Source: Coniochaeta sp. PMI_546
Taxonomy: Eukaryota; Ascomycota; Sordariomycetes; Coniochaetales; Coniochaetaceae
Length of the DNA: 64,000 nucleotides
NCBI GenBank assembly: GCA_021432605.1
Contig: MU271162.1
Coordinates: forward strand, 319,721-383,720
Reading direction: 5' to 3'
This document shows, one piece after another, positions 14,401 to 29,400 of this stretch (the stretch's first letter is position 1; every line of letters starts with the position of its first letter). Both the position numbers and the translations under genes were made by a program. The notes below the pieces were generated by a model. It was not told the DNA's origin and made no database searches. It saw only the letters and a program-made list of their open reading frames with translations.

Positions 14401-17400
14401 GGCGAAATTATCCCCACACTAATGACGGGCGGACAACTCTGCATGCCCGCGGAGGAGACACGTCTCAACGGTCTTGCAAGGTTCATGTGCGACTACAGCG
14501 TCAACTGGGCCTGGTTCACGCCCGCATTTGCAAGGACGATGCGGCCGGACGATGTACCTGACCTCGAACTGATGTTCCTGGCAGGAGAAGCTGTACCGCG
14601 CGAGATCCTGGAGACCTGGGTCGGAAGGGTGAGACTGATCAATGGCTGGGGACCGGCGGAGACGTGTGTGGTCAGTACGATGTATGAGTTCAAGGATGTG
14701 GATGACAATCCTACCACTGTGGGAAGGCCGGTGGGTGGGTATTGCTGGATTGTTGAGCCGGACGATCCAAGGAGGCTAGCACCGATCGGATGTTTGGGCG
14801 AGGTGGTCATCCAGAGTCCTACGATATTGAGAGAGTATTTGGCCGACAGGGAGAAAACCGAGGCTGCGACGGTTACTGAGCTACCAAGTTGGACGCCCAA
14901 GCGAGAAGAGACGGAGTGGAGGAGATTTTTCAAGTCTGGTGACCTCTGCGTGTATAACGCTGAGGGAGGCATCGATTTTGTTTCGCGGAAAGACACTCAA
15001 ATCAAGATCAGAGGTCTGCGCGTAGAGTTGGGCGAGGTTGAACACCACCTCCAACATGCGGCGGCGGAAAAGGTGCAGCAGATCGTCGTTGACGTCCTCC
15101 GGGATGGATCACTGGCTACCTTGGTCGCGTTCATCTGCCCTACCAAGCGGACGGTTATATCTGCTGGCGATAGTGACAGTCGCGACATATTCCGTCCGCT
15201 CACGCGTGAGCTCAAGATGCACATGGTCGCTGCCATTAGCCAGTTGAGGCTTGTACTACCGAGTTATATGGCACCAACGTTGTTCATTCCTTGCGAGTAT
15301 ATTCCGTTCATCGGATCGACAAAGATCGACAGAGCAGGGTTGCGGAGAGAGGCTGCAGCGCTGAACCGCGCTACACTTGCCGGATACTCCTTGGTAGATG
15401 CGGATAAGCGAGAGATGGAGACCTCGATGGAAAAGCGGCTGCAGGTCATCTGGGCTGAGGTGCTGAAGATTCCGGTTGAGTCTATAGGCCGTGACGATAG
15501 TTTCCTACGCCTAGGAGGCGACTCCATCAGCGCCATCACCCTCGTCACTGCCTGCCGGGGCGAAGGCTTGGCACTAACGGTGCACGAGGTATTCAAGGAC
15601 CCGAGGCTCTGTGCCGTCGCTTCGAACCTTGTTCCTTTGAATGAAACAGAGACTGCCGGAGTGGTAAAGCCATTCGAGCTGGTACCACCCTCGCTGGATG
15701 CGATGAATCTCACGGCTGCTGTGGCGCGAGAATGCAACCTCGAAACTGAGCAAATTGAGGATATTTATCCCTGTACTGCTCTACAAGAGGGTCTCATGGC
15801 TCTTGCTGTCAAGCAGCCTGGGTCATATGTGGCCAAGCAGATATACCGGTTGGCGGACGCGGTAGACGTGCCTCGCTTCCAGGCCGCGTGGGAGCGCACT
15901 CTCGTTCTCTGCCGGAACCTGCGCACAAGGGTCGTCCTCCAGGGGTCTGTCTCTTTGCAGGCGGTTGTGCAAGAGCAATGCGAGTGGGAAGTATCTGACG
16001 AAATGACCCTCTCGCACGTACTTGAGACGAGCAGAACTAAGGAGATGCAGTATGGCTCGCGCCTATGTCGTTACTCGCTAGTGTCAGAGAAGGGCAGCGG
16101 TGTTCGTTACTTTGTCCTTATCGTACATCATGCCGTGTTCGATGGCTGGAGCTTGGGCCTGATTCTCGAGACGCTGCAGAACGAATATCAAGGCGATGGC
16201 AGCGTGCTAACGCCTCTGGAGCCGTACACGGGCTTCATCAAATATACCGCCGGCATGGACAAAGTAGCAGCGGCCAGATTCTGGACATCTCAACTGAATG
16301 GTGCCCAGCCAGCACACTGCCCCGGCAGGGAGCACGCGAACAGGGCCGAGACCACGACTGAGGTGGCCACGCAAATCTTCGAAAAGATGATTCCCCTCCC
16401 ACAGGTGGCAGACTCATCCATCACCAAGGCCACCATGCTTCGCGCAGCCTGGGGACTGCTCTTGGCTTGTTACGATAACACAGATGACATATGCTTTGGT
16501 ACCACCGTCAGTGGTCGTCACGCACCGGTCTCGGGTGTGGAAAGAATGGCCGGTCCTGCCGTAGCGACTGTCCCTGTGCGGCTACGGCTCAACAATAAAA
16601 AGCAGTCCGTCGCTGACTTCCTCCACGATGTTCAATCCCAAGCAGCGGAGATGGTGGCGTACGAGCAGTTTGGGCTGCAGAATATATCTAAGCTCCCGGG
16701 AGCAAGAACCGTGTGTGACTTTGACAGCCTGATGCTGATCCAGCCCGGACAAACAGTCAAAGACGCAACACAGCAGCCTGAATTCTTTGTTCAGGTAGAC
16801 CCTGCGGACATCGGATTTGCAGAGGCATTGGACGGCTATTTCAGTTACCCACTGGTTCTACAGGCTGTGACCTACGAGGATCGCGTTGATCTAGTCTTCA
16901 CGTTTAATCGGGCAGTTGTGTCCAGCGAGCGGCTTCAGGTTATTGCTCATCATCTGGAACATGTGTTGCTGCAGTTCATTACCCGCATGGATGCGGCTCT
17001 CGGGGTAGTATCTGTGGCTGGGCCTTGGGACTTGAAGCAGGCCACGCAGTGGAACGCGCTGACTGATACGTCTGTGGTCAACGCCTGCGTGAATGGTCTG
17101 ATTGCCCAACGAGCTGCCCAGATGCCGCTGGATCACCCTGCAATTCACGCTTGGGACGGTGATCTCTCATATAAGGAGATGGAGCGCACCGCAAACGCTG
17201 TCGCCGCGCACCTCGTCCGCCTCGGTGTTGGGCCGGAAACGATGGTGCCCATTTGTTTTGAAAAGAGCAAGTGGGCTCTCGTCGCCATGCTCAGCGTCCT
17301 AAAGGCTGGCGGTGCGTTTGTCCCTCTTGATCCGTCCCACTCATCCAGTCGGAGGCGGTCCCTTGTTCATGAGGTCGGAGCACGGTTATTGCTCGCCTCA

Positions 17401-20400
17401 GCTACAACAGTGGCATCCTGCAAAGACATGGCTGAGATAGTGATCGAATTATCTACCTCAGCAACAGCCCGTTTCATGCGGAATGGTAACCAAGCTCTCA
17501 ACCCACAGATCACACCACAAAACGCAGCATACGCGATCTTTACCTCCGGCTCAACAGGCAGACCCAAGACAATCGTCGTCAACCACGCAGCGCTCTCGAC
17601 AAGCATCACAGCGCAGGGCAAGGCGTTCGGCATAACACCCTCCTCGCGTGTCCTGCAGTTTTCCAATTTCGTCTTCGACGTCTCGCTCGCCGAGATATTT
17701 ACGACTCTCGTATATGGAGGCACAGTCTGCATCCCTCTTGAGGCCGACAGACTACAAAAGATACCCGAATTTATTGCCAGTTCCCATATCAACACGGCGT
17801 ATCTCACGCCCAGTTTTGCCAGCACGTTCGGGCCCGATGATGCGCCCAGCCTAAAGACACTGATTGTTGGGGGCGAGGCACCTACGCAGCATAGTCTGGA
17901 CAGCTGGTATGGAAGAGTTACCTTGATCAATGGCTATGGACCTGCTGAGGCCGTTGTGTACGCTGCGAGTCATGTTTACAAGTCAGCCCGGGAACCCCCG
18001 ACGACAATCGGACGTGGTTTGTGCGGGAACCTGTGGGTTGTTGATGCGGAAGATCATTCGCGGTTGAGTCCCGTTGGCTGCATCGGGGAGCTGGTCGTTC
18101 AGGGGCACGCACTCGCACGCGGGTATGCCGGTGACGAGGCGGGCACGGCTAAGGCTTTCTTTGACGTCGTTGACTGGCTGGAAGAACCGGAAAAGGGCCT
18201 GAGATTTTACAAGACTGGAGATTTGGTGAGGTACCGGGTCGACGGTACCCTTGAGTACCTGGGAAGAAAGGATACGCAGGTCAAACTGCGAGGGCAGCGT
18301 ATCGAACTTGACGCCATCGAACACGGAATCAAGATAGCCGAGCCAGACGTGGAACATGTTGTCGTCGACTTGATCAAGGACGGAGCCCGCGAGTTTCTGG
18401 TTGCGCTCGTCAACATGACCAGCGCAATAGCAACCGAAAACGCCGACGAACACGGCGTAATCATGCCCATGACACAAAGTTTCCGCGAGATGATGTCTCG
18501 GGTGGTGCAGGAACTTTTGCGTCACCTTCCAAGCTACATGGTTCCCACCTTCTTCGTTCCCTTACGCCAAATGCCTTTCCAGTCCTCGATGAAGCTGGAC
18601 AGGGCCGCTCTACGCGAGATTGCCAACGGCTTCACGCACGACGCCTTACTGTCCTACTCTCTCGCCAGCCAGAACAAGACACCACCCTCAACCAACTTCG
18701 AGACGAAGCTACAGAATGTCTGGGCGCAGGTACTGGGTGTCAAACCCGAGCAGATAGGCCGGCATGACAGTTTCCTCGAGATCGGCGGCGACTCCATCAG
18801 CGCTATACAGGTGGTGACAATAGCTCGTCAGCAGATGAAGCTCCGGATCACGGTGCAGGATATCTTTGCCGACCCGAGGCTCTCGGCTGTTGCGCTTAAA
18901 GCTGAAGAGTGTTTCGGGGAGGCGGACGCATACCGTGCAGCACCATTCACCCTGATCCCCGCTGGGGAAGTTGACAATGTCCGGGATGCCATGGTACATG
19001 ATTGTGACTTGCTGAACGCGAACGAGATTGACGATATCTACCCTTGTACCGCACTCCAGGAGGGCTTGATAGCTTTGGCTGTTAAGCAGCCGGGATCGTA
19101 CATCGCGAAGCATGTCTATCGTCTTGCTGATGACGTAGATGTCGAGAGGTTCCGGTTCGCTTGGGAGTGTACGCTCGAAGCTGTAGACAGCTTGAGGTCG
19201 CGGATTGTGCCTTATGGTGGAATGACATATCAAGGAGTAATCCGACAGCCAGCCGCCTGGGAGGAGTTGAGTGCAGGTGCCAACCTCACCGCTGCGCTGG
19301 AGAAATTCAGCGGTATCGAGATGCAATACGGATCTCGTCTCTGCCGGTACGCACTAGTGGAGGAGGGCTCTGCTCGATACTTCGTGTTGATCATGCACCA
19401 CGCGGTGTTTGACGGCTGGAGCATTGGCCTGGTGCTCAGAGATCTGTGCGATCTGTATGGCAATGACGCTTCTGCCGCACAGATGCTGCAACCATACGCA
19501 CGGTTTGCGAGCTACACCAGCCAGATAGGCCAGCAAAAGGCACGCGACTACTGGGCCGCGCAGCTCGATGGCGCACAGCCAGCTGCATTTCCGAAGGGAG
19601 GCACGGTAACCACTGCAAAGGGACCTAGCACACAGATCCTCCAGTCAACGATAAACTTTCCCAACATGAAAGTTGGATTAACTGCCGTAACCAAGGCTAC
19701 GGTCTTCCGTGCAGCGTGGGCGCTTGTGCTAGCACGGTATTGCGATACAAACGACGTGTGCTTCGGCACTACCGTGTCCGGAAGGCAGGCCCCGGTGCCG
19801 GGTATCGAGACAATTGCTGGTCCCACGATCGCCACCGTTCCAGTACGCATGCGCATCAACAAACAGCAATCGGTGGCCGGCTTCCTTCAAACGGTTCAGA
19901 CCCAAGCATCAGAGATGGTGGCGTACGAGCAATTCGGCTTGCAAAATATAGCCAGAGTTTCCCCAGAGGCGAAGGAGGCGTGCAACTTCGGCAGCTTAAT
20001 GGTCATTCAACCTACCAAGCTGGTCGCTGGGATGGCAGGCAACAAGACGGAGCTTCTCTGGGCGGCAGACACGGCCGCATACAGCGTCGAAGAGTCATTA
20101 GAGGGCTACTTCAGTTACCCACTTGTCATGCAGGCCGTACCGTACGATGATCGCGTCGATCTGATGCTCACGTACAACACAGGTGCAATAACCAAAAGTC
20201 GTCTCGAGGCCATGACAAAGCATCTGGAATACGTGCTCGGGCAGCTAGTTACACAACCAGAAAGATCCCTTGCCGACATCTCGCTTACAAGCAGCTGGGA
20301 TGTCGAGCGGGCCATCGAGCTCAAGGGCGACAAGCCTAAGATCATGGATTGGTGCGTGCATCGACTTATCGCCTCACAAGCTAGACTCAGACCCGACAAG

Positions 20401-23400
20401 GTTGCCATCCGCGCGTGGGACGTCGAGTTCACGTACGAGCAGCTTAATGCAGCTGCTACCCGGTTGGCAACAAGGCTTGTGAAACGGGGCGTGCGAACCG
20501 GAGATCTCGTACACCTCTGCTTCGAGAAATCGGGCTGGTTCTTTGTTGCTATGCTCGCTGTCAATAAAGTAGGAGCGGCATGGGTACCGCTGGATCCTGC
20601 GCATCCGGCTGAGCGGCATAGACAGATCGTGGCGCAAACAGGTGGTAGACTTGCTCTCACTTCAGCCATGCAGGAGTCCAAGTGCGCCGGTCTGGTGGCG
20701 GAAACCATAGTTGTGACAGGCGCACTTGATGCCGAGTTCTTGTCTGAGATGGGCCATGATACTCCTGCCGAGGTCTCCAGTGACGTTACCCCGGAGCACG
20801 CGGCGTACGTCTTGTTCACGTCTGGCAGTACCGGCACGCCCAAGGGGTTGGTAATGCAACACAGGGCAGTCTGCACGAGTCAAACGGCTATCGCTTCACG
20901 ACTTGGCCTTACGGCGGATGTGCGTATGCTGCAATTTGCATCCTTCGTTTTTGATCTCTGTATCGGCGAGATCATCGCACCGCTTATTTCAGGGGCGCAG
21001 CTCTGCGTCCCCGACGAAGGCACCAGATTGGATGGAATTGAAGAGTTCGTTAAAGAAATGGATGTGAATTGGGTGTTCCTCACACCAGCGTTCGCTCGTA
21101 CGCTGCGACCGGAGAATATGCCCAACCTAGAGCTCTTGCTCCTAGCCGGCGAAGCAGTGGGGCACGACGTCTTCGATATCTGGTTCGGGAAAGGTCCGCG
21201 TCTGATCAACGGTTGGGGCCCGGCCGAGACGTGCGTGTTCAGCACCTTACACGAGTGGAAGAGTGCCGACGAGTCTCCGCTGACGGTAGGACGGCCGGTG
21301 GGAGGGTACTGCTGGGTCGTTGATCCTGATGACCCAAGCCAGCTTGCTCCCCTCGGTTGCGTGGGCGAAGTGGTTATCCAAGGACCCACAATCTTACAGG
21401 AATACCTGGATGACCCCGGGAAAACAGCTACTGCAACCGTGACTGGCGTGTTGCCGGCGTGGGCTCCTGATGGAAGACGAGCACCGTGGAATCGACTATT
21501 CAAGTCGGGAGACTTGGGGTACCATAACATCGACGATGGTACAATCATGTTTGTCGCTCGCAAAGACACACAGGTTAAGATTCGCGGACTTCGTGTAGAG
21601 TTGAGTGACGTTGAGCACCACCTGCGAGCGGCGTCTGGCGTGCGACAAGTTGCTGTCGATGTCCTTCGTGATGGAACAGATGCTATGCTGGTTGCTTTCC
21701 TCTGCTTTGAGGAGCAGGCACGCATCTCTATCGGCGCACATGATCTCACGAGCTTGTTCCAACTTCTTACCCCGGAGCTGAAGACACAAATGCTGGGCGT
21801 GGCTGCTCAGTTGGCGATCACACTTCCGTCGTACATGGTGCCCACGTTATTTGTGCCCTGTCGCTACATGCCCTTCATTGGCTCAACCAAGTTCGACCGG
21901 GCTGGACTTCTCCAGGCAGCCGCCTCTTTGGGCAAAGACATGTTGGCGAGAAGATACGCCCTGGTGGATGCGGAAAAGAGGCCGATGGAGACGGACATGG
22001 AACGCCGCATCCAAGCGATATGGTCCGATGTGCTCAAGTTGCCAGCAGATTCTATTGGAAAGGACGACAGTTTCCTCCGGCTTGGTGGCGACTCTATTAG
22101 TGCCATCCACATGGTAACGGCAGCGCGGGACGCTGGGCTGGTCCTTACAGTACACGATATTTTCAGCGATCCGAGACTGCTTGCCGTGGCTGCGAAGACT
22201 AAGCCGACTGACGAGAAGGAAATATACACACCAAAACCTTTTGAACTGCTCCAAAATGGAAGTACGAGCCTGCCTGAGCTGAAGGATGCCGTGGCACATG
22301 CTTGTGGACTGAAGACCCTTGGCGAAGAGATGGAGGTCCAGGATGCATACCCTTGCACGTCCCTGCAAGAGGGTCTTATGGCCCTATCATTGAAGCAGCC
22401 AGGCTCATATATCGCCAAACACGTCTACAGGCTCGGGGATGCAGTGGATATAGTCCGCTTCCAACAGGCTTGGGAAAGCACACTCGTTGCCTGCAACAAC
22501 CTCCGCACACGTATCGTTCAACTTCACAACGGTCCGTCAATCCAGGTTGTAGTCCAAGAGCAGTTATCTTGGGAACCATCCGAAGGAATCGGACTGGCAG
22601 AATCACTCGACACGATCAAGAGCATCAAGATGCAATATGGCTCGAGGCTGTGCCGCTACATGCTCGTTTCAGAGGGAGCATCGCATTACTTTGTCCTCAT
22701 TCTCCACCACGCCATCTTTGACGGATGGAGTCTGGGTTTGATGCTCGGCATGCTGTGCAGTCTGTATAACGGTGGTTCTGGAACACTTACTCTCGAACCG
22801 TACGATCGCTTCGTTCACTATACGATGAGTCTCAACTCGGATGCTGCAGCCGAGTACTGGCTGGCGCAGCTAGACGGCGCACATCGTTCCTCATTCCCGA
22901 GCACATCGAATCAGCCTGGGACTTTAGAAGCAATGACAAAGACCCTGAAGACAAGCATTACGCTCGCACCGATGAGTGATACATCTATCACAAAAGCCAC
23001 ACTCCTACGTGCCGCATGGGCTCTGGTTCTTGCACGATATTGTGAGACGGACGATGTCTGTTTTGGCACTACGGTATCAGGCAGACACGCTCCAGTACTG
23101 GGAGTCGAAAGGATGGTCGGGCCTACGGTTGCCACTGTACCGGTACGACTGAGGCTCGACAGCACGAAGCCTGTCTCCCAGTTCCTACGCGATGTTCAGG
23201 TCCAAGCCGCCGATATGGTTGCATATGAGCAGTACGGCTTGCAGCGAATCTCCAAGCTGAGTGCTGACGCGAAGACGGCGTGTGATTTTGCCAGTTTGAT
23301 GCTCATCCAGCCGGGCCAAAGTGTCACTTCTGTCGATGTTGCGTCATCTGGCGGCGCTTTGCTCCTACCAGCCGATGTCAATTCCCTGGAGGCGCTGGAC

Positions 23401-26400
23401 GGATACTTCAGTTACCCATTGGTGCTGCAGTTTGTCACCCATAGCGATAGTGTCGAATTGCTCATGACGTATGACTCAAGTGTCGTCGCGCAAGGTCGAC
23501 TTGAAGCCCTAGCTCATCATCTCGAACACATGGTGCAAGAGTTGGCAAGGCGAAACGACGAGCCCCTCGGCAGTCTCTCTGTTTCTGGCACCTGGGATCT
23601 GGAGCGGGCGATCAGCTGGAATAAGGAGCACGTGGAGACCGGTCTGGTGGATAAATGCGTGCACGACCTAATATCGCCGCATTGTGCCCAAGCACCTGAG
23701 CATGAGGCTGTCTGTTCATGGGAGGGCACCCTTACGTATGGCCAACTAGACCGCCTGTCAACTGCACTGGCTGTTTATCTCGTCCAGTCAGCCGGCGTAC
23801 ACACTGGAAGCATGGTGCCAATCTGCTTCGAGAAGTCGATATGGGCGGTTGTGGCAATGTTGGCCGTGCTGAAGGCTGGAGGTGCCTTTGTGCCGCTTGA
23901 CCCGTCTCACCCAACTGCTCAACGACAGGCATTTGTTCAGCAGCTCAGGGCGCCCTTATTGCTTGCGTCGTCGTCAACTGTAGAGTTGTGCAAAGGACTC
24001 GTAGGTGTGGACCTGGTGATTGAGGTGTCTGCCGTCCACATGGAGCAGATTGAGGACTCAGCTTCAGTCAAGAACCACAACTCACCATTGCCCTCAGTAA
24101 TCCCTTCATCGGCCGCTTACGCCATCTTCACGTCTGGATCAACAGGAAAACCCAAAACAATCGTGGTTCAGCACTATGCCCTGTCTACCAGTCTCTCAGC
24201 TCAAGGAAAAGCTTTCTCTATCACCTCCGCCTCTCGCGTCTTGCAATTTTCTAGCTTCGTTTTTGACGTGTGCTTGGCCGAAATTTTCACCACTCTAGCA
24301 TTCGGCGGAACAATCTGTATGCCGTCGGAAAGTGATCGCCTGCAAGATATCACGGGATTCATGAAGCGAACCCGAGCGTCAACCGCATACCTTACTCCAT
24401 CGTTCGCTACAACGTTCGGTCCCGAGGACACGCCTACGCTTACAACTTTGGTCATCGGAGGAGAAGCACCATCGAGAGATAACCTGGAGACTTGGTACGG
24501 CAAGGTCCACCTGATCAACGGCTACGGCCCTGCAGAAACGTGTGTGTACTCGGCATTCCATGTCTACAAATCGAAAGAGCAGTCTCCGACAACTATCGGA
24601 ACTGGTCTGAGTGGCAACTGCTGGATTGTTGATTCAGAAAACTGCTTGACGCCGATGGGCTGTGCTGGAGAGCTTGTGGTGCAGGGATATTCTCTTGCAC
24701 GGGGATACGCAAATGACTCTGTCCTCACAGCTCAGTCGTTCCTTGATCACGTGGATTGGCTTCCGCAATCGATGCTACGGGAGGGACAGCACTTCTACAA
24801 GACTGGTGACCTGGTGAAGTTCAACTTTGAAAGCGGCGTCTTGGAATATCTCGGTCGGAAGGACACCCAAGTGAAGCTCCGTGGACAGCGAATTGAACTG
24901 GGAGCTGTTGAGCACAGTATCAAGATGACAGAGCCGGCGATTGAGCACGTTGCTGTTGATGTTCTCAAGCGCGGGTCCAGAGACACGCTTGTGGCTCTCG
25001 TGAGCTTCAACAACCCCGACGACGGACTGGGAGAGCGCTTCCTGCCAATGACAGACGACCTACACAAGCTCTTCACCGATGTGGTAAATGGACTCTACCA
25101 GTCATTACCCTCTTACATGGTACCCACATTTTTCGTACCGTTGCGCCGCATGCCGTTCCAAGCGTCTATGAAACTAGACAGGTCGAGACTGAGGGAGGAG
25201 ATGGACAGTCTTGCGAGTGAGGAACTGCTCAAATACTCGCTCGCAGAGCAGAGCAAAGAAGCACCCGTCACCGAGATTGAACTGCAGATGTGCGAGATAT
25301 GGGCACGCGTGCTCCAACTATCCCCCGAGCAAATTGGACGGCATGACAGCTTCCTGCAAATCGGCGGCGATTCTATTAGTGCAATACACCTCGTTACCGC
25401 AGCGCGCGAGGCGGGACTGGAGATATCCGTCCAGGATGTCTTCGCCGATCCACGTCTCTCGGGCGTAGCACTCAAAGCATCTGCTGCAACAGGGAACGAA
25501 TTGCATACATACCTCACGGAGCCGTTCAGTCTCCTTTCGGCTCATGACGTTGATGGTGTTTGTGCGACTATTTCTCGCGAGTGCGGTCTGCATCTTGAAG
25601 ACCAGCAACTCGATGATGCATATCCCTGCACCACGCTCCAAGAAGGCCTGATGGCCCTAGCAGTCAAGCAACCCGGCTCGTACATCGCCAAGCACGTCTA
25701 CCAGCTAGCAGAGAACGTCGACGAGAAAGCTTTCCGAGCTGCGTGGGAACGGACGGTTTATGCCTTTCCTATTCTCCGCACGCGGATCGTCGTCCACAAC
25801 GGGGTGTCGATCCAGGCAGTGATACGAGAGCCGACGGTATGGGAAAAGGCGACGAACTTAAAAACCACCTTGGATGAAGCCAAGAGGACGGGGATGCGCT
25901 ATGGCTCCCGGCTCTGCCGTTATGCGCTTGTCCCTGGCGAAGCTGGCCGGCCTCGGTACTTTGTCCTCGTGATGCACCACGCCGTCTTTGACGGCTGGAC
26001 AATCGGGTTGATGATGGCCACGTTGAGCCACCTTTACAACGGAGGCACCATGCCCCCACTCAAGCCGTACTCCAGTTTCGTCAATTATACCACGCAGGTC
26101 AGTCATGGCGCTGCGAAGGCTTATTGGACAGCACAGCTTGACGGCGCGCCAAGGACGTCATTTGCCGAGCTGGAGTACAGCAAGTCCACAGACAAGAGAA
26201 CTCGTACACTAGAGAAGAGTATCACTTTTGAGCAACTGTCAAACAATTCGATTACCAAGGCGACGGTTCTTCGCAGCGCCTGGGCTATCGTCTTGGCCAA
26301 ATACGCCGACACGGGTGACGTGTGCTTCGGCACCACTGTCTCCGGTCGACAAGTTTCCGTCCCCGGAATTGAGTCCATACCCGGCCCAACTGTAGCCACG

Positions 26401-29400
26401 GTGCCGGTACGGATGAAGCTCAATCACAACCGGCGAATCAAGGACTTTCTAAACGTCGTGCAGGTACAGGCTTCCGAAATGGTGGCTTACGAACAGTTCG
26501 GACTGCAGAATATTGCCAAGCTTAATGTGGATGCCAGGGAGGCATGCAACTTCACGAGTCTGCTGATTATCCAGCCCGGTTCAACTGCTTCGAGTGAGCC
26601 ATCTTCTGGTGTTGGACCACTACTCCCTGTTGACCCGGCGGTATATGAATCCCAGGAGACACTGGACGGCTACTTCAGCTACCCACTAGTGGTTGAGGCG
26701 TCCACTAACGATGGTCGTTGCGACCTGCTGTTCACATACGATGCTAATGCCTTACCGGAGGCCAGACTACAAGCCATGGCTTACCATCTTGAGCACGTTA
26801 TCCAGGAGTTGCAATCGCTGCTGGACACGGCAACGCTGGGTTATCTGTCTGTTGCGGGACCATGGGACCTAAACCAGGCTATGCGCTGGAACAGCACCAT
26901 TGACACAGCGCTTGCTGAGTCCTGTGTCCACGACTTGATCTCTGAACGAGCAGCGCAGCAAACAGGGCGTCCGGCCATTGATGCTTGGGACGGCACGTTT
27001 TTATACGGCGAGCTCGATCACCTGTCGACATTGCTGGCATCACACCTCGTCCAAGCCGGCGTCGGCCGCGATGTGATGGTTCCTTTCTGTCTCGACAAGT
27101 CCAAGTGGGTTATTGTGGTAATGCTGGGTATTCTTAAAGCCGGCGGTGCTTTTGTGCCTCTTGATCCATCGCATCCCATGGATCGAAGACAAGCCCTGGT
27201 TCAAGAGACCAATTCAAAGCTACTCCTGACTTCACCATCAACATCGAGTTCATGCCAAGGTCTGGCGGAACAAATCATCGAGGTATCCGACACGCTACTG
27301 GACCACCTGTCAGCCAACCCGGCCAATGTTGAAGTACCACGGGCATCTCCAAGGGATACGGCCTACACGATCTTCACATCCGGTTCTACCGGCAAACCAA
27401 AGACCATCGTCATGGATCATTCTTCTCTTTGCACCACCATACTCCGGAACGCTGCGGCTCACCGGACTGACTCCAACTCGCGGGTTTTACAATTCTCGAG
27501 CTCGGTATTCGATGTCAGCCTGAGCGAAATCTTCGAGACCTTAATTTGCGGTGGCGTCGTGTGCGTGCCATCGGAAACCCAGCGCCGAGAGGGTATTGCG
27601 GCTTTCATCGAGCAGTCCAGGGCAAATACCGCATTCCTGACGTCATCCTTCCTCAAGACCCTGGATCCGAAGGACGTTCCGTCTCTTCAGCTACTAATAC
27701 TCGTGGGAGAACCACCACTCCGAGAGATCCTGGAGATCTGGGTAGGTCGTGTCGAGGTGATGAATGCTTACGGGCCTACGGAGTCTTGTATCTTCTGCGC
27801 CAGTTACTCTTATTCGTCGAGGGAGGAGTCGCCCACCAATATTGGGAGAGGCATCACCGCGAATCTCTGGGTGGTGGACAAAGACAATCATCAGCGTCTG
27901 GCACCTGTTGGGTGTATCGGAGAGCTGGTGGTGAATGGAAACACGCTGGCTAAGGGCTACACTAATGACCCTGAAGAAACGGCGCGCGTGTTCCTCAAGG
28001 AAGTCGCCTGGCTGCCTTCGGCCGGATCCGAAAAGTGGACGTTCTACAAGACGGGTGATTTGGTGCGGCAAAATTTCGACGGGACGATCGAGTATCTGGG
28101 GAGAAAGAACACTCAGATAAAGCTTCGTGGACACCGTATCGAACTCGGCGCTATTGAACATGGCATCAAGAAAGCGCACGCTGCAGTCGACAATGTCGCA
28201 GTCGATAAGGTCAAGTACGGAAACCAGGAACTGCTTGTTGCGCTGCTTCAGCTTCGCTCAGCAGAGCAAGAAGATGTTGTGGACAGTATAGAAGACGTTT
28301 CGATATTGTTGCCGACGACTCAGGTCCTCAAAGAGACGTTCAAATCTATAGTGAGCGACCTGAGGAGGCATCTGCCGTCCTACATGGTTCCGGCTTTCCT
28401 GGTGCCACTGAGGGAGATGCCCGTCCAGGAGACGTCTATGAAGCTGAACAGGTCGAAGCTCCGGCAGCTGGTGAACAGCCTTTCGCAGGAACAACTGCTG
28501 GAGTACTCTTTGAGAGACGGGGAGAAAGAAACACCCGTGACTGAAGTTGAAGTCGCAGTACAAAAGGTGTGGGCACAGGTGTTGGGCCTCGATCCGGAGT
28601 ATATCGGCCGCCACGACAGTTTCCTGGAGATTGGTGGAGACTCTATCAGCGCTATCCAGGTTGTCACGGTAGCCCGTGACGTCTTCCGATTAACGGTGAC
28701 GGTACAGAATATTTTCAGCGACCCTCGTCTGTCTGCAGTTGCCGCCAAGGCAGCCCTGGTCCATGACGACGGGGAGGAAGTGGGAGCAGAGGAGCTTGAC
28801 GATATAAAACCATTCAGCCTCCTGCAGTCAGACACTGTGTCAGCAGTCCAAGCAGTGGTCATGCACAAGACTGGGTTCGACCACGCCACCCAGACCATCG
28901 AGGACATATATCCTTGCACCCCACTACAAGAAGGTCTCATGGCTTTGGCTGCCAAGCAGCCACGGTCGTACATTGCCAAGCACGTTCACAAACTCCCTGA
29001 TGATGTCGATATTGACCGCTTCCGCGCCGCTTGGGAGCGGACGGTGGAGATGTGTGGGCCGTTGCGCACGCGAATTGTCCTCCATAACGGTGTCTCGTAT
29101 CAAGCCGTGATACAAGAGCCACCTACCTGGGAGGACACGAAAGGAGCAAGCCTGAGCGCCGTGCTCAACGGGGTCAAATTGATAGGGATGCAGTACGGGT
29201 CACGGCTGTGTCGCTATGCAATAGTGAGAGACGAGGCTGGTGCCCGTTACTTCGTGCTCGTTCTCCAGCATGCAGTGTTTGATGGATGGAGTTTGACTCT
29301 TACACTCCAGACACTGGACAGATTGTACAGGGGTGAAGTACAACTTTCATTGAAACCATTCGCCAAGTTCGTCCAGTATACCACCAATATCGACACTGCA

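Noticed and set aside
20115-21749. Long open frames on the minus strand inside NRPS-A (for example 20115-20876 and 20880-21749, and similar ones at 432-1013 and 3990-4739).
   Set aside because: They mirror the coding frame of conserved NRPS domains, have low-complexity Ser/Thr/Arg-rich content and recur at the same place in each module, as expected for antisense shadows of biased codons.
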